From positions 124,001 to 188,000 of the forward strand of contig NZ_NFLF01000003.1 in the NCBI RefSeq assembly GCF_002160765.1: a stretch of 64,000 bases of DNA. The letters are read 5' to 3'. This stretch comes from Lachnoclostridium sp. An138 (GTDB lineage Bacteria > Bacillota > Clostridia > Lachnospirales > Lachnospiraceae). Below, piece by piece: positions 47,348 to 56,465 of this stretch; positions within the stretch are counted from its first letter, which is position 1; each line of letters begins with the position of its first letter. A model generated the notes under the pieces. That model did no database searches and was not told where the DNA came from. It saw only the letters and a list, made by a program, of their open reading frames with translations. The position numbers and the translations under genes are program-made.

Positions 47348-47992
47348 TTACAGCCCGGTCATAACCCGGACAGCTATTCTGATTTCTTTTTCCAGCCAGT
47401 TGCCGTAGCCGGGAATTTTCCAGACATTCCACAGTTCGTTGTCTCCGCCGGACTGAACGGCGATATAAGCGTCTTTTCCTTGCATATAGGCCAGATAATC
47501 CCTATGGTCTGTCACGGCAGTACCCGCTTCAGAGGGAACATTTTCCTGAACAATTCTTACCCAGACGGAGCTGTCATCTTGGGAGACGCCGTCTTCTTCC
47601 GGGAGAGAAGGAGCTTCTTCCTCATCGAGAAGGGAATTGCTGATTCGAATCCATTCGTTATCATTTTCCGAAATGTCTTCAGATACGGCTTCCATATCCA
47701 GGCCGCCTCTGAGGGCCAGCCATGCCAGGGCAGAGATATCATCCACCAGTCCTGTGGAGCAGCCGGAGAGCGTTTCTATGCCACCTTCCCAGCAGATCAG
47801 GACGGTTTTTACAGATTGAGTTCCGGAGGAATCAGGCTCCAGATCCGAAGAATGGGTCTGCGCAGAACCGGAAGCTGCTTCCGGCGTCGAAGTCTGTGAA
47901 GAGTCCGGACCGTTCTGCACGCAGGCGGCGGATAGGGTCAGCATTGCTGACAGAAGGCTCATGCAGATGCAGCGGCGCAAGTTCTTTCTCAT
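47348..47992 (-). CDS. Hypothetical lipoprotein
   Basis: 214 residues with signal peptide and lipobox LSAAC (Cys at residue 24), a Ser/Thr/Gln-rich linker and an acidic domain of about 150 residues (WEGGIETLSGCSTGLVDDIS). It starts 12 bases after the PfkB-type kinase on the same strand and is probably co-transcribed. I do not recognise a family. Confidence 0.7.
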   Translation of the reverse strand: MRKNLRRCICMSLLSAMLTLSAACVQNGPDSSQTSTPEAASGSAQTHSSDLEPDSSGTQSVKTVLICWEGGIETLSGCSTGLVDDISALAWLALRGGLDMEAVSEDISENDNEWIRISNSLLDEEEAPSLPEEDGVSQDDSSVWVRIVQENVPSEAGTAVTDHRDYLAYMQGKDAYIAVQSGGDNELWNVWKIPGYGNWLEKEIRIAVRVMTGL

Positions 47993-48004
47993 AGACTTCC
48001 CCTC

Positions 48005-48952
48005 CTATTCCGCCAGCGGCATGTTTTGATACCGGTCCAGGACCTGCTCCAGCGATCGGACGCCGGTACCGGCTCCGACAGACTCCACGGCCAGGGAGGC
48101 TGCGGCGCAGGCGAAACGGGCGCATTCTACGGGGGCCATGCCTTCAGAAAGGGCGTAGAGAAAGCCTGCGGCAAAATTATCGCCGGCTCCGGTGGTGTCG
48201 ATGCAGCGGGCGTCAGGAAAAGCGGGAACCAGAGCGGCAGTCTGTCTGCTTTTCAGGAAACAGCCTTTGCTTCCAAGCTTAAGTACCAGGCAGGAGAGGC
48301 CGCAGTCCAGAAAAGCGTCAGCGATGTCTTCCGGCGTGTCCCGGCCTGAGACGGCTCTGGCCTCCTCGTAATTGGGAAAAAGATAGTCGATATAAGCCAG
48401 GGCAGGCCGGATGTCCTCCAGAGTCTCCCCGTTTTTGCAGCGTGTCATATCAGCGCAGAGAAGCCCGCCTTTTTCCTTTATGGACCGGAACAGAGAGGTC
48501 ATGGCAGGAACGTCAAACAGAGGTGAGACAAAGATGCTGGCAAAGGAAAAAATGGGGCTTTTGGCCAGGGCGGCTTCTGGAATATCTTCAAGCCTCAGCT
48601 TTCGAAGACTGCCGTTTTTATTGGTAATAAAGGAGCGTTCCCCTCTGCGGTCAATCAGAACAATGTTGATACCAGTATCCAGGCCGTCCTCCAGAACCGT
48701 GTCTTCGGTGGATACTCCCAGTCCCTGAAAATGGGACAAAAGGATCTGACCGGCCATATCCCTGCCCAGCTTGGTAATCAGATTTACTTTTTTCCCGAGG
48801 CGGGCCAGCGTGCCTGCCTCGTTGGCGGCGTCACCGCCGGCAGCCATGGAGATGCCTTCGGCAGGATATGAGGATACGTTCAGCTCAGAACCGGATACAG
48901 GACGGGCCAGCACATCAAGAACTGCCGCGCCGATTACCGTGATGTCATACAT
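48005..48952 (-). CDS. PfkB-family carbohydrate kinase
   Basis: 315 residues of the ribokinase fold. N-terminal GGDAANEAGTLARLG contacts the sugar; the C-terminal DTTGAGDNFAAGF holds the catalytic Asp and anion hole. Likely phosphorylates a sugar, nucleoside or sugar acid. There is no sugar operon around it; upstream is a terminator and then an AGCS transporter. Substrate cannot be named. Confidence 0.88.
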   Translation of the reverse strand: MYDITVIGAAVLDVLARPVSGSELNVSSYPAEGISMAAGGDAANEAGTLARLGKKVNLITKLGRDMAGQILLSHFQGLGVSTEDTVLEDGLDTGINIVLIDRRGERSFITNKNGSLRKLRLEDIPEAALAKSPIFSFASIFVSPLFDVPAMTSLFRSIKEKGGLLCADMTRCKNGETLEDIRPALAYIDYLFPNYEEARAVSGRDTPEDIADAFLDCGLSCLVLKLGSKGCFLKSRQTAALVPAFPDARCIDTTGAGDNFAAGFLYALSEGMAPVECARFACAAASLAVESVGAGTGVRSLEQVLDRYQNMPLAE

Positions 48953-49061
48953 AAGAATACCCCTTTCACAGAAAATTTGTCAGGAAAGCCTGGGCCGCCG
49001 GACAGCCCGGGACAGACGAATATTAAAATATAAAATATCAGAATATACTATATAAAATATA

Positions 49062-49106
49062 AAAATGCCTGCCCCATTTGTATTATATACAACAGGCAGG
49101 CATTTT
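49062..49106 (-). terminator. Intrinsic terminator after the small membrane protein gene
   Basis: AAAATGCCTGCC (49062-49073) and GGCAGGCATTTT (49095-49106) form a perfect 12-bp stem; on minus it runs into TTTTTATATTTT. Confidence 0.8.
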
Positions 49107-49129
49107 GAAAGAGATGAAATCAGGTTTGA

Positions 49130-49276
49130 TTATTTTGTGACCGGAATTCCATGTACGATGCGGCGGTATATCTTCCATATAATTACGGCCGGAAAGCTGA
49201 TGGTCAGATACAGGGTGGTCAGAAGTCCCGTCACGCCGCCTACGATTGCCACGATCCACAAAAGTATGTTATTCAT
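49130..49276 (-). CDS. Small membrane protein, 48 residues
   Basis: Begins ATG 49276 with AAAAGGGGA eight bases upstream on minus, and ends just before a strong terminator, so it looks like a real gene. MNNILLWIVAIVGGVTGLLT starts a hydrophobic region of about 35 residues, enough for one long or two short helices, followed by a basic IYRRIVHG tail. It lies 131 bp downstream of the AGCS transporter and may be expressed with it. No family recognised. Confidence 0.65.
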   Translation of the reverse strand: MNNILLWIVAIVGGVTGLLTTLYLTISFPAVIIWKIYRRIVHGIPVTK

Positions 49277-49407
49277 AGTCAATTCCCCTTTTCCAGCTTC
49301 ATTTTTGTCACACTTATTTTAGCAGGATTGGAGGAAAAGACAAAGAATACATCCGTTTTCTTAACGGAATTTTAACAGCCCGACAGGCAGGGAAGGTCCT
49401 GGACATG

Positions 49408-50877
49408 TCAGGCTTTTTCGTCCAGATGCTTTAGATAATACCGGGTGTCCTTTGCGATGACATCCGAAAGCAGGAGGATGGCAGCCAGGTTTGGCAGAGC
49501 CATCAGTGCGTTGAGCGTGTCAGAGATGCTCCAGACCAGCTCCAGCCGGACCACCGGCGCGAAGACGATGACAAAAATCCACAGAAACCGATAGGGAAAA
49601 AGCGAAACCTTTCCAAAAAGGTATTCCAGGCACCGTTCCCCATAGTAGGACCAGCCCAGAATAGTAGCATAGGCAAAAGTGATGATTCCGAAGATCAGAA
49701 CCGGCTGCCCGATATAAGGAATTCTGGAGAAAGCAGCGCTGGTAAGCTCTCCGCCGGAGAGCGTGGTGGAGACGGGCTCGGAGAGCGCGGCAGTTCCGGA
49801 AAGTATACCGGAAGCCGCGCCGGGGGCTGCGGCATCAGCGAGCAGGCTGCTTACCAGGACAAGCCCTGTGATCAGACAGACCACAACAGTATCCCAGAAG
49901 GTGGCGGTGGACGCGATGAGAGCCTGACGCACCGGATTACGGCAGCGGGCAGCGGCCGCAATGATGGGAGCGGAACCCATACCGGCTTCATTGGAAAAAA
50001 GTCCGCGGGATATTCCAAAGCGTGCGGCAATCATGATGCCAGAACCGGCCATTCCTCCGGCCAGCGCTCCGGCCTCCCAAAAAGCGCTTTTCACAATCAG
50101 AGCGAGAGCTTCGCCGAGAAAGGCACGGTTCATGCAGAGAATGATAAGGCAGCCGAGCATATAGAAAAGCGCCATGAAAGGCACCAGTTTTTCACAGACC
50201 CTGGAGACAGAACGGACGCCTCCAAAGATCACGGCACAGGTAATGAGCCCTGTCACCAGGCCCACGGCCAGAGAGGGAAGACTGGGTATGCGTTCCAGCA
50301 GAGAGGGCAGCCAGCAGAAAGGACCGTCAGCCCGGTCAGCAGCCTGGCGGACAGCGGGAGTCAGGATAGCCGCGATGGCGTTTACCTGAACGCCGCATCC
50401 GATTCCGAAAGAGGTAAGTACGCCGAAGCAGGCAAACAGGACGGCGGGCACTTTCAGATGCAGAGCCCGTTCCAGGGCGTACATGGCTCCGCCCTGCATG
50501 GTGCCGTCGCTGGTGCGCACCCGGTATTTTATGGCAATCAGGGATTCTGCGTAGGAAGTCGCCATGCCGAAGATGCCGGTAAGCCAGCACCAGAAGACAG
50601 CGCCTGGGCCGCCCAAAGCAATGGCCGTCCCCACGCCTATGATATTTCCTGTTCCGAGGGTGGAGGCGAGGGAGGTGGAAAGAGCGGCAAAGGGGCTGAT
50701 GTCTCCGTCTGAATCCGGGTCCTTTGCCAGAGAAAGGCGGATGGCCAGGGGAAGCTTCTTCTGAATAAAGCCTGTCTTCCAGGTCATAAAAAGATGGGTG
50801 CCTGACAGCAGAAGAATCATGGGAAGCCCCCAGAGACAGTTATTTATAGTTTCTACAATATGGCTGATGCTTTCCAT
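49408..50877 (-). CDS. Alanine/glycine:cation symporter (AGCS family)
   Basis: 489 residues, about eleven membrane helices. Family motifs are FAALSTSLASTLGTGNIIGVG near residue 65, GGPGAVFWCWLTG and SNEAGMGSAPI. Imports alanine or glycine with sodium or protons. Monocistronic, or with the small membrane protein downstream. Confidence 0.93.
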   Translation of the reverse strand: MESISHIVETINNCLWGLPMILLLSGTHLFMTWKTGFIQKKLPLAIRLSLAKDPDSDGDISPFAALSTSLASTLGTGNIIGVGTAIALGGPGAVFWCWLTGIFGMATSYAESLIAIKYRVRTSDGTMQGGAMYALERALHLKVPAVLFACFGVLTSFGIGCGVQVNAIAAILTPAVRQAADRADGPFCWLPSLLERIPSLPSLAVGLVTGLITCAVIFGGVRSVSRVCEKLVPFMALFYMLGCLIILCMNRAFLGEALALIVKSAFWEAGALAGGMAGSGIMIAARFGISRGLFSNEAGMGSAPIIAAAARCRNPVRQALIASTATFWDTVVVCLITGLVLVSSLLADAAAPGAASGILSGTAALSEPVSTTLSGGELTSAAFSRIPYIGQPVLIFGIITFAYATILGWSYYGERCLEYLFGKVSLFPYRFLWIFVIVFAPVVRLELVWSISDTLNALMALPNLAAILLLSDVIAKDTRYYLKHLDEKA

Positions 50878-51002
50878 AAGACCCTCCCGGGCGGAATTCT
50901 TTGCTTCCAGTATATGAGGCGCGCCGGGGCTTCATGCGGCGTACGAAAGGCAGGCGTGGGCAGAGCAGGGGTTATATTCCATGAAATTTTCAGGCGGGCA
51001 GC

Positions 51003-51031
51003 TTGCAATGAAACATGGTTTTCGATATACT
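51003..51031 (+). promoter_or_regulatory. Promoter of the DAACS symporter gene
   Basis: TTGCAA (51003-51008), 17-bp spacer, TATACT (51026-51031), 36 bp before the start codon. Confidence 0.7.
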
Positions 51032-51067
51032 GGGGATAATCAATAAGAAAAGCAAGGGAGAACTGTT

Positions 51068-52243
51068 ATGAAGAAGATTGTGAAAAGTCTGCCTTTTAAG
51101 CTTCTGGTGGGAGTGATCGTGGGAATGCTTCTGGGGCTTGTGGCAAACGAGGCGGTCATGAACGTGGTGGTGACGGTCAAGCAGCTGCTGGGAGAGGTGA
51201 TCAATTTCTGCGTGCCGCTGATTGTCATCGGCTTTATTGCGCCTTCTATTACAAAGCTGGGAAGCAATGCCTCCCGTATGCTGATTGTGGCCCTGCTTCT
51301 GGCGTATGCGTCGTCTATCGGAGCGGCGCTTGCTTCAATGGCCGCAGGGTATGCGGTTATCCCTCATCTGTCCATCGTATCAGAGGTAGAGGGACTGCGT
51401 GAGCTTCCGGAAGTGGTTTTTGATCTGAAGATACCGGCAGTCATGGATGTGATGAGCGCTCTGGCGTTCTCACTGCTGATTGGACTCGGCGTGACCTGGA
51501 CGAAATCAAAGAGAACGGAAGAGCTTCTGGATGAATTTCAGGCTATCGTGCTTTCGATAGTGAGCAAGGTGGTGATTCCGGTTCTGCCCTTCTTTATCGC
51601 ATCGACCTTCTGCGGGCTGGCCTACGAGGGAACGATCACAAAGCAGCTTCCGGTCTTTATTCAGGTGATTTTGATTGTGATGGCCGGACATTATCTGTGG
51701 ATGGCCCTTCTCTATATACTTGCCGGAATCTATTCCGGTAAAAATCCGCTTGAGGTAGTGAAGCATTATGGACCTGCCTATATTACGGCGGTCGGGACCA
51801 TGTCTTCGGCAGCGACGCTGGCGGTGGCCCTGCGCTGCGCCGGAAAGTCCAGGGTGCTGCGTCAGGATATGGTGGATTTCGGAATTCCGCTGTTTGCCAA
51901 TATTCATCTCTGTGGTTCCGTGCTGACGGAGGTCTTCTTTGTGATGACAGTATCTCAGATTCTGTACGGTGAGATTCCGTCCTTAAGCACAATGATTCTG
52001 TTCTGTCTGCTGCTGGGGGTTTTTGCCATCGGCGCTCCCGGTGTGCCAGGAGGAACCGTCATGGCATCTCTGGGACTGATTACGGGAGTCCTGCTTTTTG
52101 ACGCCACAGGAACGGGGCTGATGCTTACGATCTTTGCTCTGCAGGACAGCTTTGGAACGGCCTGCAACGTGACAGGCGACGGAGCGCTGACCCTGATTCT
52201 GACCGGATATGCGGAGAAGCACCACATTGAAGCGGAGTCCTGA
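51068..52243 (+). CDS. Dicarboxylate/amino acid:cation symporter (DAACS family)
   Basis: 391 residues with eight helices and two re-entrant loops. The TM7 motif region reads TMSSAATLAVAL, and the TM8 region GTACNVTGDGALTLIL with the conserved Asn and Asp that bind the amino group. Likely takes up glutamate, aspartate, serine or a dicarboxylate with Na+ or H+. Ends before a terminator at 52277. Confidence 0.9.
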   Translation: MKKIVKSLPFKLLVGVIVGMLLGLVANEAVMNVVVTVKQLLGEVINFCVPLIVIGFIAPSITKLGSNASRMLIVALLLAYASSIGAALASMAAGYAVIPHLSIVSEVEGLRELPEVVFDLKIPAVMDVMSALAFSLLIGLGVTWTKSKRTEELLDEFQAIVLSIVSKVVIPVLPFFIASTFCGLAYEGTITKQLPVFIQVILIVMAGHYLWMALLYILAGIYSGKNPLEVVKHYGPAYITAVGTMSSAATLAVALRCAGKSRVLRQDMVDFGIPLFANIHLCGSVLTEVFFVMTVSQILYGEIPSLSTMILFCLLLGVFAIGAPGVPGGTVMASLGLITGVLLFDATGTGLMLTIFALQDSFGTACNVTGDGALTLILTGYAEKHHIEAES

Positions 52244-52276
52244 GCAGGAAAAGGGATATTTTTAGGATGCTATGAT

Positions 52277-52329
52277 GCCGGTATGCGCGGAGCGGCGGAG
52301 AAACGCCATTTCGGGCATGCCGGTTTTTT
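52277..52329 (+). terminator. Intrinsic terminator
   Basis: CCGGTATGC (52278-52286) pairs with GCATGCCGG (52315-52323), with an inner GGCG/CGCC hairpin, followed by TTTTTT. Confidence 0.75.
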
Positions 52330-52438
52330 CTATTCCCGCAGGCAGTGGGCCAAGAGGACGCGGCCCAGCTTGATGCCCCGCTGCCTGCAGAGGTGGATTT
52401 GACTTGATTTACGAATGGAGAAAAAAATCCGGCGGAAG

Positions 52439-52467
52439 CCAAACTTTTTGAAAAGACCTTACGTCTA
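52439..52467 (+). promoter_or_regulatory. ECF-type promoter of the sigma/anti-sigma operon
   Basis: CCAAAC (52439-52444) with the AAC core, 17-bp spacer, CGTCTA (52462-52467). This matches the AAC/CGTC pattern used by ECF sigma factors such as SigV, so the operon is probably autoregulated. Confidence 0.65.
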
Positions 52468-52497
52468 ATAGATAGAAAAGCAAAGGAGGAGGAAAGG

Positions 52498-52992
52498 ATG
52501 AATGCAGATGATTTACAAAAGAAAGTAGAAGAACAGATTCTGGATTCTTACGAAGCCATGTACCGTCTGGCCTATACCTACGTGAGAAATGAAGAAGACG
52601 CTCTGGATATCGTTCAGGAAAGTGTGTACAAAGCAATCAAATATTCCGGGCGCGTGCGGCAGGAAGCGCATATCCGCACCTGGCTGTGGCGCATCGTTAT
52701 GAATACTGCGGTGGATTTTATACGAAAGAACAGCAGAGAGATAGCGACGGATGAAACCCATGAGACAGGAAGAGAAGATGTTTACCAGGATTTTGACACG
52801 CTGGAAGCGCTTGAAATTCTGGATGAGAGAGAAAAGACTATCGTGGTCCTTCGGTTTTTTGAGGATTTGAAGCTGGATGATATCGCAAGGATTCTGAATG
52901 AAAATACAAGTACGGTCAAAACGGTGCTGTATCGAAGCCTGAAGAAGCTGAGAGTAAGATTAACGGAAGGAGAAATGCTCTATGAAGGATGA
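52498..52992 (+). CDS. sigV: ECF sigma factor, SigV-like
   Basis: 164 residues: sigma-2 region with MYRLAYTYVRNEEDALDIVQ, and sigma-4 with LEILDEREKTIVVLRFFEDL and the helix-turn-helix that contacts the -35. AAGGAGGAGG precedes the start. It overlaps the next gene by 11 bases; that gene encodes an RsiV-type anti-sigma factor. In Bacillus subtilis SigV answers lysozyme by turning on O-acetylation and D-alanylation. The symbol is by homology. Confidence 0.85.
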   Translation: MNADDLQKKVEEQILDSYEAMYRLAYTYVRNEEDALDIVQESVYKAIKYSGRVRQEAHIRTWLWRIVMNTAVDFIRKNSREIATDETHETGREDVYQDFDTLEALEILDEREKTIVVLRFFEDLKLDDIARILNENTSTVKTVLYRSLKKLRVRLTEGEMLYEG

Positions 52993-53902
52993 GAGATTGG
53001 AAAAGATGAAACAGGAATATGAAGAAATCCGCATCCCGGCAGAGCTGCGCCGGAGGGTAGAAGCAGGAATACAAAAAGGAAAAGAAGATGGAGAGGAGAT
53101 TATACGTATGAATAAAAAATCAAAGCTTATCAAATTTGTCAGAAATACTGCAGGAGCTGTGGTGGCTGCCATGCTGGCAATCACGATTATGGCTAATTCA
53201 GGGGCTTCTATTGCCAATGCGATGATGAAGATTCCGGTGCTCGGAACTATCGCGGAAATTGTCACCTTCCGGGAGTACAAGGATTCTACCAATGATATGA
53301 CAGCAGATGTGAAGATTCCGGAGGTAAGCGTAAAGAATGAGGACGGATCAGTGAACCAGGAGACTACGGATGCTGTCAACAAGAGTATTCAGGAATACAC
53401 CGATGAGATCATCGCCCAGTATAAGGCAGATGTGGAAGCCTCCGGAGGAGAAGGAAAGCAGCTTGTGGATCTGGAGTATGAGGTGATTACAGATTCTGAC
53501 CGCCTGTTTTCCATCCGCTTTGACAAACTGCAGATTATGGCCAGCGGAGCTGAGAGCGTAAAGATTTATCATATTGACAAGCAGACCGGCCAGATGATCA
53601 ATCTGAAGGGGCTTTTTAAGGAAGATGTGAACTTTATCGATCCCATTTCTGATAATATCAAAAAGCAGATGAAGGAGCAGATGGCAGCAGATGAGAGCAA
53701 GATGTATTTCATCGACAGCGATATGCCGGAAAGCGATTTCCAGTCCATTACGGAAGACACGACCTTTTACGTAAACGACAGCGGCAAGCTGGTGATTGTC
53801 TTTGATGAGTATGAGGTAGCGCCGGGCTCCATGGGAGTTGTGGAATTTGAGATCCCCACAGACGTCATCCAGGATATTGTGCAGGATGGATTTGTGAGCT
53901 GA
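52982..53902 (+). CDS. rsiV: RsiV-type anti-sigma factor with DUF3298 domain
   Basis: 306 residues: a cytoplasmic N-terminus of about 45 residues that would hold the sigma factor, one membrane helix (AGAVVAAMLAITIMANSG), and an extracellular region with a DUF4179-like linker and a DUF3298 domain (VKIYHIDKQTGQMINLKGLF). In B. subtilis RsiV binds lysozyme through this domain and is then cleaved by signal peptidase and RasP. Host lysozyme is therefore the likely signal here, by inference. Confidence 0.82.
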   Translation: MKDERLEKMKQEYEEIRIPAELRRRVEAGIQKGKEDGEEIIRMNKKSKLIKFVRNTAGAVVAAMLAITIMANSGASIANAMMKIPVLGTIAEIVTFREYKDSTNDMTADVKIPEVSVKNEDGSVNQETTDAVNKSIQEYTDEIIAQYKADVEASGGEGKQLVDLEYEVITDSDRLFSIRFDKLQIMASGAESVKIYHIDKQTGQMINLKGLFKEDVNFIDPISDNIKKQMKEQMAADESKMYFIDSDMPESDFQSITEDTTFYVNDSGKLVIVFDEYEVAPGSMGVVEFEIPTDVIQDIVQDGFVS

Positions 53903-53924
53903 AAGAGAAAAACAGAAAATAGAA

Positions 53925-53954
53925 CAGGGCCGCCGGAAGCTTCCGGCGGCCCTG
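53925..53954. terminator. Perfect 30-bp palindrome, terminator for murF
   Basis: CAGGGCCGCCGGAAG and its exact complement meet at the centre (AAGCTT). On minus it is followed by TTCTATTTTC; on plus there is no T run. Confidence 0.7.
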
Positions 53955-53990
53955 CCGCGTCTGCCTGGTTTTCACCGGCAGAAATGTTCT

Positions 53991-55373
53991 TCAGTTTTCT
54001 TTTCCATGCTCCTTCAGCCATTCGACAATTTCCGGAAACTCCATGAAATGAGAGGCCTTTACCAGAATGGAATCGCCCTTCATCAGAAGCAGGGAAAGGG
54101 ATTTGAGCAATTCTTCCTTTGTGTCAAAGTGGCGGCAGGTCATGGAAGGATTCTTGGCTTCAATGCCCCGGGCAGTCTCCCGGGAAAGCTCTCCCACCAG
54201 GAAAACCGCGTCGATACCCGCGTCTGCCGCATGGCACCCCACATTGTAATGGAGAAGCTTTTCATTTTCACCCAGTTCGCCCATATCGCCCAGGATGGCG
54301 ACCTTCCGGCCCAGGGCACAGGAAAGCACGTCCAGGGAAGCGGCCATGGAGACGGGGTTGGCGTTGTAGCAGTCGTCAAGAATATCCCATTTGTCTGTGT
54401 GGATCAGATTGTTCCGGCCGCTGACGGGCGTCAGGCTCTCGATACCGGCCCGGATTTCGTCTGTGGTCAGCCCCAGAGAGAGTCCCACGGCCGTTCCGGC
54501 CAGAGCGTTGTAGACCATATGGCGGCCGGGGATCGGAATCTGCGCTTCGAAGGAACCGGCTTTTGTGACAAAGGTACAACGGGTGCCTGCAAGACCGAGC
54601 TCCACTATATTTTCCGCGTACAGGTCAAGCTCCGGGTTCAGACCGAAGAAGACGGGACGGGGAGACCGGGTATCCTTTAAGGTAATCAGCTTGTCGTCGT
54701 CGCCGTTTACAATGATCTGGGCGCCTGGCTGAGCCTGGTCGAACATCTCTGTCTTGGCTTTCAGGATACCGTCCCGGTCCTTCAGATTTTCCAGATGGCA
54801 GAGGCCGATATTGGTCAGGACGCAGATCGTGGGCCGGGCCATCCGGGCAAGGCGGGTCATCTCTCCGAAATCACTGATACCCATTTCCAGGACGGCAGCC
54901 TCATGCTCCTCGCGGATGCGGAAGATAGTCAGCGGCAGGCCAATCTCATTGTTGAAATTGCCCTCTGTCTTCAGAACCTGGTAACGCTGGCTTAAGATGG
55001 AAGCAATCATTTCTTTGGTGCTGGTCTTTCCCACGCTGCCGGAGATCCCCACCACAGGAATGGTCAGGGTGCTGCGGTAGTATTCGGCAAGCCTTTTGAT
55101 GGCTTCCAGAGTGGAATCCACCAGGATGCAGGGGCCGGCAGGATGTTCCGGGAGCTGCTCGCAGAGCACGGCGGCCGCGCCTTTTGCGAAGACGGTGGGA
55201 ATAAAGCTGTGTCCGTCCACGCGGGCTCCTTTTACCGCAGCGAAGAGATATCCGGGGGCTGCAAGGCGGCTGTCAATGACGACGCCGCTTACTTCCTGGT
55301 TTTTACGGTCTTCCCCGCCCACATAGGTTCCCCTGCAGGCGCGGGCGATCTGGATAAGAGACATTTCTTTCAT
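53991..55373 (-). CDS. murF: UDP-MurNAc-tripeptide:D-Ala-D-Ala ligase
   Basis: 460 residues; adds D-Ala-D-Ala to the peptidoglycan precursor, the last cytoplasmic step of stem synthesis. The Mur ligase ATP site is GISGSVGKTSTKEM near residue 110, with TEGNFNNEIGLPLT and DDCYNANP motifs. The start overlaps the ddl stop by four bases, so D-Ala-D-Ala is made and used by one operon. Confidence 0.96.
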   Translation of the reverse strand: MKEMSLIQIARACRGTYVGGEDRKNQEVSGVVIDSRLAAPGYLFAAVKGARVDGHSFIPTVFAKGAAAVLCEQLPEHPAGPCILVDSTLEAIKRLAEYYRSTLTIPVVGISGSVGKTSTKEMIASILSQRYQVLKTEGNFNNEIGLPLTIFRIREEHEAAVLEMGISDFGEMTRLARMARPTICVLTNIGLCHLENLKDRDGILKAKTEMFDQAQPGAQIIVNGDDDKLITLKDTRSPRPVFFGLNPELDLYAENIVELGLAGTRCTFVTKAGSFEAQIPIPGRHMVYNALAGTAVGLSLGLTTDEIRAGIESLTPVSGRNNLIHTDKWDILDDCYNANPVSMAASLDVLSCALGRKVAILGDMGELGENEKLLHYNVGCHAADAGIDAVFLVGELSRETARGIEAKNPSMTCRHFDTKEELLKSLSLLLMKGDSILVKASHFMEFPEIVEWLKEHGKEN

Positions 55374-56407
55374 TTTAATGAAACCTCGATTAGTTTTTCG
55401 CAGAGGTCCTCAAAGGACATGCCGATGACTGCAGCCTCCTGAGGCAGCAGGCTGGTGGGAGTCATGCCGGGAAGAGTGTTGGCTTCCAGGCAGTAAATGG
55501 AGTGGTCAGAAGCATCCATCATAAAATCCATACGGGCATAGGAGCGCATGCCCAGGGCCTCATAAGCCATCTCAGCATAGCGCTGCATCTCCGCAGTCAG
55601 TTCCGGAGAAAGATCTGCCGGACAGGTCTCGATAGTGCTTCCGGGCTGATATTTGTTCTTATAATCATAAAATCCTTCCAGGGGCGCGATCTCAATGATG
55701 GGAAGAGCCTTTCCGTCAATAACGCCCACAGAGAATTCCCGGCCGGATATATACTGTTCTACGATTACGTCGTCTCCGAACGTGTAAGCGTCATCCAGAG
55801 CTTTCTGCAGATCCCTGGGATCGTCTACCCGGTAGGTCCCCACGCTGGAACCGCCGCAGGCAGTCTTTACCATACAGGGATAGGGAACAGAGGAAGGATC
55901 GGCCTTTTCCCCGCATTTCAGAGTGATGCCGGCCGGAGTCGGAATCCCGGCGTTCCGGAAAAACTGTTTAGTGATATGCTTATCCATTGCCAGGGCGCTG
56001 CTTAAATATCCGGTTCCCGTATAGGGAATTCCCATCAGATCAAAGGCAGCCTGAATCCGGCCGTCCTCGCCGTTCGCTCCGTGGAGCCCCAGGAACACGA
56101 TGTCTGCCATATTGCAGAGAGCCAGCACATTCGGCCCGAACATGCTCTTTCCGCCGTCCCGGCGCAGATCCTTCAGATGGGAAAGGTCCGGATGTTCGGC
56201 AGAGACTGCCTGGATATCCTTTGCCCAGTCCACGTCAAGCTCAAAAAGCTGTTCTGTCACAGGGGTTTCGCTTTCATATCCCAGATAAACGTCCAGCAGG
56301 ATGACCTGATGGCCGCGGTTTTTCAGGGCGCGGTAAATCTTGCTTCCGGAGCTTAAGGACACATCACGCTCGGTGCTGGTTCCTCCTGCCAATACTACAA
56401 TTTTCAT
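55370..56407 (-). CDS. ddl: D-alanine--D-alanine ligase
   Basis: 345 residues with an ATP-grasp fold; joins two D-Ala for the peptidoglycan stem. LAGGTSTERDVSLSSG at the N-terminus, YPCMVKTACGGSSVGTYRV for ATP, and CLEANTLPGMTPTSLLPQ at the C-terminus are visible. The active-site loop between them has the normal Ddl appearance rather than a VanA-type sequence. Lies between plsC and murF. Confidence 0.95.
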   Translation of the reverse strand: MKIVVLAGGTSTERDVSLSSGSKIYRALKNRGHQVILLDVYLGYESETPVTEQLFELDVDWAKDIQAVSAEHPDLSHLKDLRRDGGKSMFGPNVLALCNMADIVFLGLHGANGEDGRIQAAFDLMGIPYTGTGYLSSALAMDKHITKQFFRNAGIPTPAGITLKCGEKADPSSVPYPCMVKTACGGSSVGTYRVDDPRDLQKALDDAYTFGDDVIVEQYISGREFSVGVIDGKALPIIEIAPLEGFYDYKNKYQPGSTIETCPADLSPELTAEMQRYAEMAYEALGMRSYARMDFMMDASDHSIYCLEANTLPGMTPTSLLPQEAAVIGMSFEDLCEKLIEVSLK

Positions 56408-56465
56408 AATAGCCTCCTCATATCTTCCACAGGCGGCGGGTCAAAAAGGCGGCCCGGAGCCCGGA

